From: Nitrospirota bacterium
GTDB lineage: Bacteria; Nitrospirota; Nitrospiria; Nitrospirales; Nitrospiraceae
Direction of reading: 5' to 3'
DNA length: 64,000 bases
NCBI GenBank assembly: GCA_030684575.1
Contig: JAUXVD010000019.1
Span: 179,806 to 243,805 of the forward strand
The notes beneath the pieces are model-generated. The model did no database searches. It was not told where the DNA came from and worked only from the letters and a program-made list of their open reading frames with translations. The translations under genes were made by a program, and so were the position numbers. Shown piece after piece: positions 17,917-27,878 of this stretch. Positions within the stretch are counted from its first letter, which is position 1; each line of letters begins with the position of its first letter.

Positions 17917-19032
17917 TCAGCCCCGTGGAAAGAAATAGGCGGTGATGGCTGTGACGACGATATTGGCCAGCGCGATCGGTAACATGACCTTCCAGCCGAA
18001 CCGCATCAATTGATCGTAGCGTAGCCGGGGTAATGTGGCGCGCAACCAGAAAAAGAGGAAGAGGAACAGATAGACCTTGACCGTGAACCAGGCGACGTTT
18101 TCCACCCAGGCCAGCTGTTCGAGGCCGATATAGCCGAGGATCGTGCCTGGATAGGGGGCGTTCCAGCCACCCAGGAACAACGAGGCGGCGACGCAAGAGA
18201 CGAGGACCATGTTGGCGTATTCGGCGATGAAGAAGAACGCGAAGCGCATGCCGCTATATTCCGTAAAGAATCCGGCCACGAGTTCGCTTTCCGCTTCCGG
18301 CAGGTCGAAGGGGACACGATTGGTCTCGGCCACGGCAGAAATGACGAAGACGACAAAGGCGAAAATCTGGGTATGGATCGGGAAAAACCCGTCGGGGCGT
18401 GCACCCCAGATGAACCAATGCCAGAAGCCGCCGGCCTGGGCTTCCGTGATCGTGACGAGGCTCAAAGATCCTGCCAGCAGCAGCACTCCGATGATCGCGA
18501 GTCCGACGTTCAACTCGTAGCTGATGACCTGGGCCGCGGAGCGCAAGCCTCCCAGGAGTGAATACTTACTATTGGAAGACCAGCCGCCCAGGATAATGCC
18601 GTAGGCACCGATTGAGGTAAAGGCCAGGATGTACAAGATGCCGATGTTGATGTCGCTGATGATGAAGGGTTTGATCGTGATGCCAAAGACATCGACGGTC
18701 ATGGCCGGGCCGAAGGGAATGACCGCAAATCCGATCATGGCGGGCACCATAGCCAGGATCGGGGCCAGGGTGAACATCGCCTTGTTGGCGCCGGCCGGCA
18801 CGATGTCTTCTTTGAAGAACAGTTTGAGTCCGTCTGCGATCGGTTGAAGGATGCCGTAGGGGCCGACTTCCATCGGACCCATGCGATCCTGCATCCAGCC
18901 GAGCACCTTTCGCTCGGCCAGGGTTAGGATCATGACTGTCAACATTACGATGCCCATCACCGCCGCTATTTGGGCAAGCGAAACCGCAAGGCGCAGGCTT
19001 AGTTCAGTCACGACAACACTCCCGGATGACAA
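17917..19032 (-). CDS. nuoH: NADH-quinone oxidoreductase subunit H
   Basis: 371 residues, about eight membrane helices. This subunit forms much of the quinone-binding chamber and the start of the E-channel. Family signatures are clear: [20 protein letters not shown] in the first loop and the acidic loop [20 protein letters not shown], followed by [18 protein letters not shown]. It lies 27 bases after nuoG. Confidence 0.97.
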   Translation of the reverse strand: MSSGSVVVTELSLRLAVSLAQIAAVMGIVMLTVMILTLAERKVLGWMQDRMGPMEVGPYGILQPIADGLKLFFKEDIVPAGANKAMFTLAPILAMVPAMIGFAVIPFGPAMTVDVFGITIKPFIISDINIGILYILAFTSIGAYGIILGGWSSNSKYSLLGGLRSAAQVISYELNVGLAIIGVLLLAGSLSLVTITEAQAGGFWHWFIWGARPDGFFPIHTQIFAFVVFVISAVAETNRVPFDLPEAESELVAGFFTEYSGMRFAFFFIAEYANMVLVSCVAASLFLGGWNAPYPGTILGYIGLEQLAWVENVAWFTVKVYLFLFLFFWLRATLPRLRYDQLMRFGWKVMLPIALANIVVTAITAYFFPRG

Positions 19033-19059
19033 GTGAAATAACCATGGGTTCTCGTCTGC

Positions 19060-21726
19060 TCACGTTGTTTTCATGACCGATACGGAGACTGTCCGATAGG
19101 ATGGAACCTTCGTCTCCAGATCGATGACACAGTCAAAGAGGCGCAACGCGTCCTGGGTAAAGTGATCGGGAAGCCAGGCCAATCCCTCTGGTACGCGATC
19201 GAGTACTTTCACCGTGGTGGTGAATTCACCCCGGCTGTTCGAGAGGCGAACGCGATTCCCCGTATCGAGGGAGAATCGGGCCGCATCCATGGGGTTCATC
19301 TGCAAGAATCCGCTCGGTTCGATCTGTAGCAGCCCCTTTGAACGGGTCGACAGCTTCCCTGAATGGAACAGGCTTTGGACGAGCCCAAGCTGGACCGTGC
19401 CTTCCGGACGCATGGTTCGCGCGGGCAGAGTATACCGAGACACAAGGTCCTGGCGATATCCCCCGCCTGTATATCGGTCGACAGCGGCAGCATCCACCTT
19501 GGGAGGGATCGGCGTTGGGCTGAGCGATCCATATCCGGGAATGACGGTCCTGATTTCTTTGAGGATCTCCTTCGCATCGCCGTATTCCAATGGCATGCCG
19601 AGGAACACGGAGATGGCCGACAGGATTTCCCAGTCGGGACGGCTGTCCCCCACCGGATCGATCGCAGGCCGAACGGCTTGAATATGACCTTCTGTATTGG
19701 TGAAGGTCCCGAATTTCTCCATGGCGGAAGCGGCTGGGAGCACCACATGGGCGAGCGCAGCCGTTTCTGTCAGGAACAGTTCCTGGCAGACGAGGAGATC
19801 GAGTTTGCCCAAGGCCTCTTTGACTCTGGTCTGGGGAGGAAGGCTCCCGACGGGATTTTCTCCGATGACGAAGAGGCTCTTAATGATTCCAGCTTGTGCC
19901 CGGTCGATCATCTCGATAAGAGTGGCCCCTGCGGCCAGAGGGAGCTCTTCTTTCCAGGCACGAACCATCTGCGCGCGTGCGTCCTGAGCGGTGAGGTCGA
20001 GTGCGCCAGGCAGCAGTTCCGAAACCGCTCCCATTTCAACCGCTCCTTGATCGTTATTCTCTTCTGCCAGGGGAGCAAATCCGCAACCTGGTTCGGTTAA
20101 TTTTCCGGTCACGAGCAGGAGATCGAGAAGATTGAGGCAGATACCATAAGCACCCTGGCTGCGCAGCAGCGTTTGCCCGGCCAGCGCGACCACACGCCGT
20201 CCCTTGGCGAGTGCCGAGGCCATGCTGGCGAAGGATTCGCGCGATATCCCTGTGTGCAGGGTCAGGTCGTCCCAGGATAGTTGTTGGACTGCTTGAGAGA
20301 TGGACGAGACATAGTCCGCTGCCCGCTGACGGAGCATATTGTCGATATGGTTGCCCTCGACCACTGCTTTCAATAGGCCCAGGACGGCTGTGCCGAACTG
20401 GGATGGGGCTACGCAGAGGTGATGCTGCGACAGGGTGGTAATGTTGCTGATCGTGCCGATCGCCGGCTGGAGCGCCTCGATTGTCAACAGGGTCGCGTCG
20501 TGTTTCTTGACGGCCTCTTTGACTTGAAGGCCGGTGATCGGGTTGGCTTCCGTGATGTTGGTGCCGACCAATAGCAGTACGTCCGCTTGCACGATGTCTT
20601 CGAAGGTGACGGTCCAGCGATGTGTGCCTTGGACCCGCCGCAGGGCCTGGGTTCCGTTGATATGGCCGTACCGGGCGCTACTGTCGAGATTGTTCGTCCC
20701 GATTGTGAGGCGCATGAATTTTTGGAACAGATAGAGCTCTTCGTTGGTGCAGCGGCCGGAAATCAGTCCGCCGAAGGCTTGAGCGCCATGCGCCAGCTTG
20801 ATCCGTTTGGTCTGTTCAGCCACATATTCCAAGGCCTCTTCCCATGTGGTTTCGACCAGCAACCCGTTCCGTCTGATCAGGGGTTGGGTGATCCGGTCGG
20901 GATGGCTCGTGGCGTGGAATCCAAAAAACCCGCGGGCGCAGAGGTCGCCGTTGTTCCGTCCGGCACCCTGGGCGCTGTTCACTTCGATCAGTTCCTGGCC
21001 CTTGGTTTGGACCGTGATCTGGCAACCGTCTCCGCAAAATGAACAGACCGTATCAGCGCGTTTCAGCATCCAAGGGCGGTATTCGTACATCGAGAGTCGG
21101 CTGGTGATGGCACCGACCGGACAAATCTGCACGCAGCCGCCGCAGAACTCGCAGTCTAAGGGGTGGGCGCCAAACGATTTGATCTCGGTCATCGTGCCTC
21201 GTCCGACCGGAGCGAGGGCTTTGACATCCATGACTTCGTCGCAGTAGCGGACGCAACGCAGACATTGCACACAGCGGTTCATCTGGGTTTCGATGAGGGG
21301 GCTGAAGTACTCCTTCTGGAAGATACGTTTGGTCTCCGCAAATCGGCTGGTGGTCGCCGTATATTCATGGGAAAAGTCCTGGAGGTCGCACTTGCCTCCC
21401 TGGTCGCAGACCGGGCAATCCAGCGGGTGATTGGCCAGGATGAATTCCAGCACCGACTTGTGGGCATCCTGGACGACCGTCGTCGCGGTCCGAACGGACA
21501 TGCCCTCGGTGGCAACCGTACTGCAGGAGGTCTGGAGCTTCGGCATCTTTTCGACTTCGACCAGACACATCCGGCAATTGGCATCCGGCTTGAGCTTCGG
21601 GTGGTAACAGAAGTGTGGAACCATGACGCCGACACGACGAGCGGCTTCGATCACCAGGGTGCCCTTGGGCACCGAGATGGGAATGCCGTCGATCGTCAAG
21701 CGAACGGTGTCGGTCGTTGTCGCCAT
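19060..21726 (-). CDS. nuoG: NADH-quinone oxidoreductase subunit G
   Basis: 888 residues. The N-terminal part holds a 2Fe-2S ferredoxin-like domain (cysteines in CYHPKLKPDANCRMCLVEV, CPVCDQGGKCDLQDF) and 4Fe-4S motifs (CVQCLRCVRYC and CEFCGGCVQICP). A further CSFCGDGC begins the molybdopterin-oxidoreductase-like domain, which fills residues 220-888 as in E. coli NuoG. The domain is structural in complex I and is not expected to bind a molybdenum cofactor. It lies two bases after nuoF. Confidence 0.97.
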   Translation of the reverse strand: MATTTDTVRLTIDGIPISVPKGTLVIEAARRVGVMVPHFCYHPKLKPDANCRMCLVEVEKMPKLQTSCSTVATEGMSVRTATTVVQDAHKSVLEFILANHPLDCPVCDQGGKCDLQDFSHEYTATTSRFAETKRIFQKEYFSPLIETQMNRCVQCLRCVRYCDEVMDVKALAPVGRGTMTEIKSFGAHPLDCEFCGGCVQICPVGAITSRLSMYEYRPWMLKRADTVCSFCGDGCQITVQTKGQELIEVNSAQGAGRNNGDLCARGFFGFHATSHPDRITQPLIRRNGLLVETTWEEALEYVAEQTKRIKLAHGAQAFGGLISGRCTNEELYLFQKFMRLTIGTNNLDSSARYGHINGTQALRRVQGTHRWTVTFEDIVQADVLLLVGTNITEANPITGLQVKEAVKKHDATLLTIEALQPAIGTISNITTLSQHHLCVAPSQFGTAVLGLLKAVVEGNHIDNMLRQRAADYVSSISQAVQQLSWDDLTLHTGISRESFASMASALAKGRRVVALAGQTLLRSQGAYGICLNLLDLLLVTGKLTEPGCGFAPLAEENNDQGAVEMGAVSELLPGALDLTAQDARAQMVRAWKEELPLAAGATLIEMIDRAQAGIIKSLFVIGENPVGSLPPQTRVKEALGKLDLLVCQELFLTETAALAHVVLPAASAMEKFGTFTNTEGHIQAVRPAIDPVGDSRPDWEILSAISVFLGMPLEYGDAKEILKEIRTVIPGYGSLSPTPIPPKVDAAAVDRYTGGGYRQDLVSRYTLPARTMRPEGTVQLGLVQSLFHSGKLSTRSKGLLQIEPSGFLQMNPMDAARFSLDTGNRVRLSNSRGEFTTTVKVLDRVPEGLAWLPDHFTQDALRLFDCVIDLETKVPSYRTVSVSVMKTT

Positions 21727-21728
21727 CG

Positions 21729-23036
21729 TTAGGGTTGAGCCATGATCCGTTTCGGGTGGATCAGGTTGGCCGCCTCCGCTTCGTGAATCAGTTTGACGTA
21801 TTCAGGCCGCCAATGTTTCAGCGTGCTCATAATCGGCGATATTTCCGCGTCGCCGAACGCGCAGACCGTCCGGCCCGCGATGTTCTTGCATAGATCGACC
21901 AAGGTTTCAAGGTCTTCCATCCGCCCTCGCTTCGCGTGGATCCGTCGCATGGTTTGCACCAGCCAGGAGCTGCCCTCCCGGCAGGGGGTACATTTGCCGC
22001 AGGATTCATGGTAGAAAAATTCCATGAGGCGGAGCGCGGCCCAGACCATGTCCGTGCCCTCTTCCATCACGGTAACCCCGCCTGAGCCGAGCATCGAGCC
22101 GGCGGCGGCGACGGACTCGAAGTCAAGTTTGACGTCGAGGCTGTCCGGCGTCAGGAACGGCGCGGAGGCTCCGCCTGGAATGAAGGCCTTGAGGGGCTTG
22201 TCCGAGCGCATGCCTCCGGCCTCCTCGTAGATCAACTCCCGGAAGGTGACCCCCATTGGCACTTCGTAGTTGCCCGGCCGTTTGACATGGCCGCTGACAC
22301 AGAAAATTCTGGTGCCGGTGCTCTTGGGCGGGGAGCCGATCGACGCGAACCATTCGGGCCCACGGTTGATGATGTGTGGAAGGTTCGCGAGGGTTTCGAC
22401 GTTATTCACCACGGTCGGTTTGTTATAGAGACCATGGGTTGCCGGGAATGGCGGTTTGACGCGAGGCAGCCCGCGCTTGCCCTCAAGCGACTCCAGTAAC
22501 GCCGTCTCTTCACCGCAAATATAGGCGCCGGCGCCTCGGTGGACCCAGACATTGGCGGTGATCCCTGTGCCCAGGATGTTCGTGCCGATATAGCCGGCGG
22601 TGCGCGCTTCGGCGATCGCCGTTTCCAAGATTTTGGCCCCGAGGACGAATTCGCCGCGGATATAAATGTAGGCGGATTCTGCGCCGATGGCGTAGCACGC
22701 GAGCAGGATGCCTTCCAGGATTTGATGGGGGTCTCGTTCGATGAGCTGACGATCCTTGAACGTGCCGGGCTCGCTCTCGTCCGCGTTGCAACAGAGATAA
22801 CGAGGGCCTTGGTAGTCCTTGGGCAGGAATCCCCATTTGACGCCGGTCGGGAAGCCCGCGCCGCCTCGTCCACGGAGCCCCGATTTCATCACGGTGCCGG
22901 TTACGTCGGTGGGCGGTACCTTGCCCACAACCTTGCGGAGCGCCTGGTAGCCGCCCGTCTTCTCATAGTCCGCCAGCGACCCGGAGTAGCCGGACTGCAG
23001 CATATTCTTCAACAGGACTGGTTCGTGTTTCGACAT
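21729..23036 (-). CDS. nuoF: NADH-quinone oxidoreductase subunit F (NADH and FMN site)
   Basis: 435 residues. The NADH-binding glycine-rich loop is GLRGRGGAGFPTGVKWGF (about 52-69). FMN-binding residues are in NADESEPGTFKDR. The cluster N3 ligands are CGKCTPCREG and the later Cys in GRTVCAFGD. This is the electron entry point of complex I. It is close-packed with nuoG. Confidence 0.98.
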   Translation of the reverse strand: MSKHEPVLLKNMLQSGYSGSLADYEKTGGYQALRKVVGKVPPTDVTGTVMKSGLRGRGGAGFPTGVKWGFLPKDYQGPRYLCCNADESEPGTFKDRQLIERDPHQILEGILLACYAIGAESAYIYIRGEFVLGAKILETAIAEARTAGYIGTNILGTGITANVWVHRGAGAYICGEETALLESLEGKRGLPRVKPPFPATHGLYNKPTVVNNVETLANLPHIINRGPEWFASIGSPPKSTGTRIFCVSGHVKRPGNYEVPMGVTFRELIYEEAGGMRSDKPLKAFIPGGASAPFLTPDSLDVKLDFESVAAAGSMLGSGGVTVMEEGTDMVWAALRLMEFFYHESCGKCTPCREGSSWLVQTMRRIHAKRGRMEDLETLVDLCKNIAGRTVCAFGDAEISPIMSTLKHWRPEYVKLIHEAEAANLIHPKRIMAQP

Positions 23037-23037
23037 A

Positions 23038-23131
23038 ATTTCAGCGTGAAACGTAAAAAGTGAAACGTAGAACGTAAGATTCTGGCTTTGTCGTGTGGCG
23101 TTTCACGTCTTACGCCTCACGTTTCACGGCA
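23038..23131. repeat. Intergenic inverted pair of degenerate short tandem repeats (GTGAAACGT type)
   Basis: The left arm, 23044-23078, contains GTGAAACGT, AAAAGTGAAACGT and AGAACGTAAG. The right arm, 23099-23129, contains the inverse, GTTTCACGTCTTACGCCTCA then CGTTTCACG. The right arm encodes the last codons and the stop of nuoE, so the element has been incorporated into that gene's 3' end. Confidence 0.65.
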
Positions 23132-23649
23132 TTCGCCGGCTCCGGCCACATAAATGGGCCGGTTTTGAGGGAACAGGTTCCATCTTTCTTGAGATCGGTC
23201 AGGATGCGGTCAAACTTCTCTTCCGTCAGCCGTTCGTAATAGTCCTCGTTGATCTGCATCATCGGCGCGGTGCCGCAGGCTGCAAGGCATTCGACCGTGC
23301 TGAGGGTAAAGAGCCTGTCGGCCGTCGTTTCGCCCGGTCCAATTCCGAGTTTCGTCTTCACCCATCCAATGACCGTATCCGACCCGACCAGCGCACACAT
23401 CAGGGACTTGCAGATTTGGAGATGAAATTTTCCCACGGGCTTGAGATTGAGCATCGTGTAAAACGTGGCCGTCTCATAGACCTGGGGCGGGGTCAGCAGC
23501 AAGAGCCCCGCGATCTCCTTCATCGCCGCTTCGGACACGTAGCCCGCATCCTGTTGAGCCAGATACAGCAACGGAATCAACGCCGAGCGCTTCATCGGGT
23601 AGTGAGACAGGATCTCGTCGATTTCTTTCTGATACTTATTTTTCAACAT
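23110..23649 (-). CDS. nuoE: NADH-quinone oxidoreductase subunit E (2Fe-2S)
   Basis: 179 residues with a thioredoxin-like fold binding cluster N1a. Ligand cysteines are in LQICKSLMCAL and VECLAACGTAPMM. The last five residues (VKREA) are encoded by the flanking repeat. NuoE contacts the FMN site of NuoF. A spacer of 109 bases separates it from nuoCD. Confidence 0.96.
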   Translation of the reverse strand: MLKNKYQKEIDEILSHYPMKRSALIPLLYLAQQDAGYVSEAAMKEIAGLLLLTPPQVYETATFYTMLNLKPVGKFHLQICKSLMCALVGSDTVIGWVKTKLGIGPGETTADRLFTLSTVECLAACGTAPMMQINEDYYERLTEEKFDRILTDLKKDGTCSLKTGPFMWPEPANAVKREA

Positions 23650-23758
23650 TCCACTTCCTCAATAGTGAGGCGACGGGGTGATGGGGCCGACTGCGCGCGT
23701 CCAACAAGGGCCTTCTGAGGCCGCGCGTTGCGCGAGCAAGGCTCTATCCCACGAGCCC

Positions 23759-25519
23759 TCACCTATCACACTCGCCCATCACGATGTCATAGGTCCCGAA
23801 GATCGTGATGATGTCTGAAATCAAATAGCCTCTCGCCATATGGTCGAAGGCGCCCATGTGCACAAAGGATGGCGAGCGAATTTTCATGCGATAGGGGCGT
23901 GGACTGCCGTCGCTGACGATGAAAAATCCCAATTCGCCCTTCGGGGCTTCGGTCGCACAGTAAGTCTCGGCCTTCGGTGGTTTGATGCCTTGGGTGTAAA
24001 TGATGAAATGATGAATCAGGCTTTCCATGTCCCGCATGACCAGCTCTTTGGGCGGCGGAATATATTGCGGCGCTTCGGCCATGATCGGTCCCGCCGGTAG
24101 CTGATCGAGACATTGGGCGATGATTCTGGCGCTTTGCCGCATTTCTTCCATGCGAATCCAGTACCGGTCGTAGGTGTCGCCATGTTTGCCGACCGGCACG
24201 TCCCACTCGACTTTGTCATACACGCCGTACGGCTCTTCTTTGCGGATATCGTAGGCGACGCCGGACCCGCGCAAGACCGGCCCGGTGCAGCCGAAATTGA
24301 TCGCGTCTTCGGCCGAAAGGACGGCCACGTTCTTCGTGCGGCCCAGCCAGATGCGATTCGATGCGATGAGCGAGTCGTATTCCTTGACCTTCTCGGGAAA
24401 GGTCTGGAGAAACGTCTTCATCCGTTGGACCAGTTCGGGCGTGAAGTCGCTGTCGACGCCGCCGATGCGGTAATAGTTCAATGTCAGACGGGCGCCGCAG
24501 AGCTTTTCGAACATGTCCAAGAGAATCTCGCGTTCCCGGAAGGTCCAGAAGAATACGGTCATGGCGCCGATATCGAGGGCCTGGGTGCCGAGCCAGAAGA
24601 GGTGCCCGATGATACGTTGCATCTCGGCCACGATGGTCCTGATGTATTCGGCCCGGACCGGTACCGTAATCTCGAGGAGTTTCTCCACGGCCCGCACGTA
24701 GGCATAGTTGTTGGACATGGCACAGACATAGTCGAGCCGATCCGTGTGCGGGATGATCTGCATGTAGGTCAATCCCTCTGACAATTTCTCGACGCCTCGA
24801 TGTAGGTAGCCGAGGTCCGGTGTGGCTTTCACGATCCGTTCGCCGTCCAATTCGAGGACCACACGCAAGACGCCGTGGGTGCTTGGATGCTGTGGCCCCA
24901 TGTTCAGCAACAGCTCTTCTTTCCGCCGGGAACTGGGCAAGCCTGGTTCAGCGCGAAAGGCGTTCTTCTGCTCTTCGGGGATCTCAAACAGACTCACGTC
25001 GAGCGGGGAGTCGTCCATTTTGGGGATGAAGTCGAACTCGCTGCGCCAGCCACGGCCTTCGGTCGGGAAGTCTTTCCGCAAGGGGTATCCCTCAGCATAA
25101 TCTTCCGGCATCAAGATGCGCCGGAGATCGGGATGGCCGGAAAAACGAATGCCCATCATGTCGAACACTTCGCGTTCCAGGAACTCCGCTCCCTTCCAGA
25201 TGCCGGTGACCGACGCAATCGTCGGGTCGTCTTCCGTGAGGCGGACCTTAAGGCGAAGACGTTGGCGAAGCGGGAGCGAATGCAAGTGGTAGACGACTTC
25301 GAACCGCAGCCGGTCTTCTGGATAATCGACCGAGCAGATATCCGTGAGGTGGTCGAAGGTTGCTCCCGGCGCATCGTATAAATAGCGCGCAATGTCCAAC
25401 AAGCACGCGGCCGCAACGGAGACGGCCGTTTCAGCACGTGCCGCATCGACGTAGGTCGCGAGGATCGCGTCAGGGAATTTCGCCTTCAGGCTATCGAGTA
25501 AAGCTTGCATCATCCTCAT
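23759..25519 (-). CDS. nuoCD: Fused NADH-quinone oxidoreductase subunit C/D
   Basis: 586 residues. Residues 1-190 are the NuoC domain (30 kDa subunit, with EREVFDMMGIRFSGHPDLRR and YPLRKDFPTEGR), and about 200-586 are NuoD (49 kDa subunit, starting LNMGPQHPSTHGVLRVVLEL). The fusion is the same as in E. coli. NuoD carries the quinone-site His in GPQHPSTHG and ends with the typical DIITIFGTYDIVMGECDR. The arginine in HGVLRVV is close to the position I recall as methylated by NDUFAF7 in mitochondria, which matters because a midA gene heads this operon. Confidence 0.97.
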   Translation of the reverse strand: MRMMQALLDSLKAKFPDAILATYVDAARAETAVSVAAACLLDIARYLYDAPGATFDHLTDICSVDYPEDRLRFEVVYHLHSLPLRQRLRLKVRLTEDDPTIASVTGIWKGAEFLEREVFDMMGIRFSGHPDLRRILMPEDYAEGYPLRKDFPTEGRGWRSEFDFIPKMDDSPLDVSLFEIPEEQKNAFRAEPGLPSSRRKEELLLNMGPQHPSTHGVLRVVLELDGERIVKATPDLGYLHRGVEKLSEGLTYMQIIPHTDRLDYVCAMSNNYAYVRAVEKLLEITVPVRAEYIRTIVAEMQRIIGHLFWLGTQALDIGAMTVFFWTFREREILLDMFEKLCGARLTLNYYRIGGVDSDFTPELVQRMKTFLQTFPEKVKEYDSLIASNRIWLGRTKNVAVLSAEDAINFGCTGPVLRGSGVAYDIRKEEPYGVYDKVEWDVPVGKHGDTYDRYWIRMEEMRQSARIIAQCLDQLPAGPIMAEAPQYIPPPKELVMRDMESLIHHFIIYTQGIKPPKAETYCATEAPKGELGFFIVSDGSPRPYRMKIRSPSFVHMGAFDHMARGYLISDIITIFGTYDIVMGECDR

Positions 25520-25597
25520 TGCGAGAAGTGCGAGATTCGCGAGACACGCGCGATTGACTCGTCACGCATGCCCCGCCATTCTCGTTCGCCTCGCGGG
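25520..25597. repeat. Intergenic inverted pair of degenerate short tandem repeats (GCGAGA type)
   Basis: The left arm is GCGAGAAGTGCGAGATTCGC then GAGACACGCGCG. The right arm is CATTCTCGTTCGCCTCGCGG. The arms are inverse variants of GCGAGA/TCTCGC. It fills the whole gap between nuoB and nuoCD. Confidence 0.55.
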
Positions 25598-26077
25598 CTA
25601 TTTTACGAACACCTTTTCCCGCTGAATCTTTTCTTGGAGCTTCAATAATCCATCGATCAACGCTTCAGGACGGGGCGGACAACCAGGCACGTACACATCG
25701 ACCGGAATGATCTGGTCGACGCCCTGGACCACGGCGTAACTATTGTAGTGGTTGCCGGACGTGGCGCAGGAGCCCATCGAAATAACGTAGCGTGGTTCCG
25801 GCATCTGGTCGTAGATGCGGCGGATCACCGGCGCCATCTTGCGCGACACCGTGCCGGCGATGATCATGAGATCGGACTGTCGCGGCGAGGCCCGAAAGAC
25901 CCCGGCGCCGAACCGATCCAGGTCGTACCGCGACGACACGCTCGCAATCATTTCGATGGCGCAGCAGGCAAGCCCGAAGGTCATCGGCCAAAGGGCCGAT
26001 TTCCGGGACCAATTCACGACTGCATCCAGATTGGTCGTCAGAATATTCGCCTCAAATTGCCGTTCTAAAAAGCTCAT
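25598..26077 (-). CDS. nuoB: NADH-quinone oxidoreductase subunit B (cluster N2)
   Basis: 159 residues. The four cluster N2 ligands are in [10 protein letters not shown] (adjacent cysteines), [10 protein letters not shown] and [13 protein letters not shown]2 is the last iron-sulfur cluster before ubiquinone or menaquinone. Length and motifs are standard. Confidence 0.98.
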   Translation of the reverse strand: MSFLERQFEANILTTNLDAVVNWSRKSALWPMTFGLACCAIEMIASVSSRYDLDRFGAGVFRASPRQSDLMIIAGTVSRKMAPVIRRIYDQMPEPRYVISMGSCATSGNHYNSYAVVQGVDQIIPVDVYVPGCPPRPEALIDGLLKLQEKIQREKVFVK

Positions 26078-26090
26078 AAATGTAACTCCA

Positions 26091-26158
26091 GGCTAGGGGC
26101 TAGAGGCCAAAGGCAATGGGCGGTTTCCCCCTTGCCACTCGCCTCTAGCCTCGCGTCT
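26091..26158. repeat. Intergenic inverted pair of degenerate short tandem repeats (GGCTAGGGG type)
   Basis: The left arm is GGCTAGGGGCTAGAGGCCAA then AGGCAATGGGCGG. The right arm is CCCCCTTGCCACTCGCCTCT then AGCCTCGCG. It lies between nuoA and nuoB and is closely related to the element between midA and nuoA. Confidence 0.6.
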
Positions 26159-26528
26159 AATCCCACTCGAGCGCCCCCTTCTTCCAGGCGTACCAGAATC
26201 CGACCAGCAGAATACCCAAAAATACGAGCATTTCGATCAGTCCCAGCAGGCCGAGCGACTGATATCGGACGGCCCAGGGGACCATGAAAATGATCTCAAT
26301 ATCGAAGATGACGAACAGCATCGCGATGATGTAGTAGCGCATCGGGAACTGAATGCGCGCGTCTGAAAACAACGGGCTTCCGCTCTCATAGGGCGTCAGC
26401 TTGGCGCGATAGGGACGGCTTGGACGGACGAACCAGCCGGCGCCAAGCGAGACCGCGCCGAAGACAATGGCAATGCCGATAAACAGGAGAATCGGTATGT
26501 AGTTCTCTGGAATAGCGGTGTTACCCAT
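26157..26528 (-). CDS. nuoA: NADH-quinone oxidoreductase subunit A
   Basis: 123 residues, three membrane helices. Signatures are YESGSPLFSDARIQFPMRYY and VIFDIEIIFMVPWAV, with the acidic residues of the second helix. It is the first of the nuo structural genes and starts five bases after the midA stop. Confidence 0.97.
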   Translation of the reverse strand: MGNTAIPENYIPILLFIGIAIVFGAVSLGAGWFVRPSRPYRAKLTPYESGSPLFSDARIQFPMRYYIIAMLFVIFDIEIIFMVPWAVRYQSLGLLGLIEMLVFLGILLVGFWYAWKKGALEWD

Positions 26529-26533
26529 TTTCG

Positions 26534-27823
26534 TTACGCCTGTAGGCTAGGGGCTAGAGGTGAGTGGCGAGAGGTCGGATAGTGCCCCCTTGCCTCTTGC
26601 CCCTTGCCTTGCGCCTGATCCGATATCAGTGCCGAGCCAAAGAAGGGTTTGAACTTCAGCCCGTCAAGGTCCGGCCGTTCAACCCCGCGATGCTGCATCA
26701 GGATTTTGAAGGTCCGTCCCATCCCGTCTGGCTTGAGGAGATGGATGGCCGCGCCGAACTCTGGACTCTCCGGGTCGAGCTGGCCGATCATCTCTTCCAC
26801 CCCGAGCCCCATGAGAAAACTCATCTGGTTCGTAAAGCCTGTCACCGCCAAGCCAGCGGCAGCTCCGACGGTCGCCAGGCCGGTGAAGTCCACATGGGCG
26901 GTCATGTCTTGTTCGCCGATACGCACATAGGGCACATCGCCGGTCAACTGTTGGTAGTAGCAGAGGAAGGTGCCGTCCTTCCGCTCTGGTCCGTACAAGT
27001 CTTCTGCCGTATGACCATAGTCGATCGTCACCACGAATCCACGATCGATCCGTTGCGCGACTTGTGCCATCCAGTCCAAGGCCTGAAGATTGACCTCGGT
27101 TCGGTACCCGTCCGGCCAGCTCGGTTCGAGCTTCTGGATATATCGATCGAGCGCAGGATTCGACAGGGGCTTGAGACATTCCTCAAAGCGCCCATCCCGA
27201 TAGTCGACAAAGAGTTCTTGTGCCTGACCGGCGACCTTTTGAATGCGGTGAACCGGGAAGGCATCCACGAGTTCATTGCTGAAGAACAGGCCGGCTACGC
27301 TCTGAAGGGCGAGGGCATCCAATCCTTCGACCCAGGTCACCAGCCCGGGCTGATTCACCCAGGGGGCCAGATTCTGTCGCTGGAGTGCCTGCATCGCAGG
27401 GCTCCGCTCGATGAGCACATAGCGGACACGTGAAGCGAAGTCATCCTGTTTGGCATGGATCTCCGCCAGACAATCCCGGGCTAATAAGCCTTTGCCTGCA
27501 CCCATTTCGACGATTGTGAAGGGAGTGGGGCGACCCAGTAGTTCATCCATTTGCCGGGCCTGCGCAGCAATGGCACGGCCAAGGATCGGATGTACATCGG
27601 AGCTGGTGTAGAAATCGCCGGACCAGCCGATCCGTTCAGCGTTCGCACCTTCCGGTTGACGCATGTAATAGCCGTAGTGAGGATGGTAGAGGGCCAGTTC
27701 CATGAAACGGACGAAGGGAATCGGTCCGTTCCGGGTGATTTCGGACGAAATCGCAGCGACGAGTTCCGGATGTCCCAATGACACAGACCACTCCTTCGGC
27801 TCTGTGAAGACAGCTCGAACCAA
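26534..27823 (-). CDS. MidA/NDUFAF7-like SAM-dependent methyltransferase, probable complex I assembly factor
   Basis: 429 residues of the DUF185/SAM-MT family. The N-terminal region (GPIPFVRFMELALYHPHYGY then YM) and the SAM-binding loop VEMGAGKGLLARDCL are characteristic, as are DYGHTAEDLYGPERKDGTF and HVDFTGLATVGAAAGL. In mitochondria the homologue NDUFAF7 dimethylates an arginine of the NuoD homologue and is needed for complex I assembly. Here the gene is the first of the nuo transcription unit, five bases before nuoA, which supports the same job. The last 25 or so residues (from about QAQGKGQEARG) are encoded by the intergenic repeat element at 26545-26617, so the native C-terminus was probably shorter. 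Confidence 0.9.
   Translation of the reverse strand: MVRAVFTEPKEWSVSLGHPELVAAISSEITRNGPIPFVRFMELALYHPHYGYYMRQPEGANAERIGWSGDFYTSSDVHPILGRAIAAQARQMDELLGRPTPFTIVEMGAGKGLLARDCLAEIHAKQDDFASRVRYVLIERSPAMQALQRQNLAPWVNQPGLVTWVEGLDALALQSVAGLFFSNELVDAFPVHRIQKVAGQAQELFVDYRDGRFEECLKPLSNPALDRYIQKLEPSWPDGYRTEVNLQALDWMAQVAQRIDRGFVVTIDYGHTAEDLYGPERKDGTFLCYYQQLTGDVPYVRIGEQDMTAHVDFTGLATVGAAAGLAVTGFTNQMSFLMGLGVEEMIGQLDPESPEFGAAIHLLKPDGMGRTFKILMQHRGVERPDLDGLKFKPFFGSALISDQAQGKGQEARGHYPTSRHSPLAPSLQA
26545..26617. repeat. Repeat element overlapping the 3' end of midA (GGCTAGGGG type)
   Basis: The left arm is GGCTAGGGGCTAGAGGTGAG then TGGCGAGAGG. The right arm is GCCCCCTTGCCTCTTGCCCC then TTGCCTTGCGCC. It resembles the nuoA-nuoB spacer element but lies inside the midA reading frame and supplies its C-terminal codons. 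Confidence 0.55.
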
Positions 27824-27878
27824 CCCGAGAAAACGGGCAGACTATGCCTGCACCTCAGGGAGGGGAAAAGAGGCGTAG

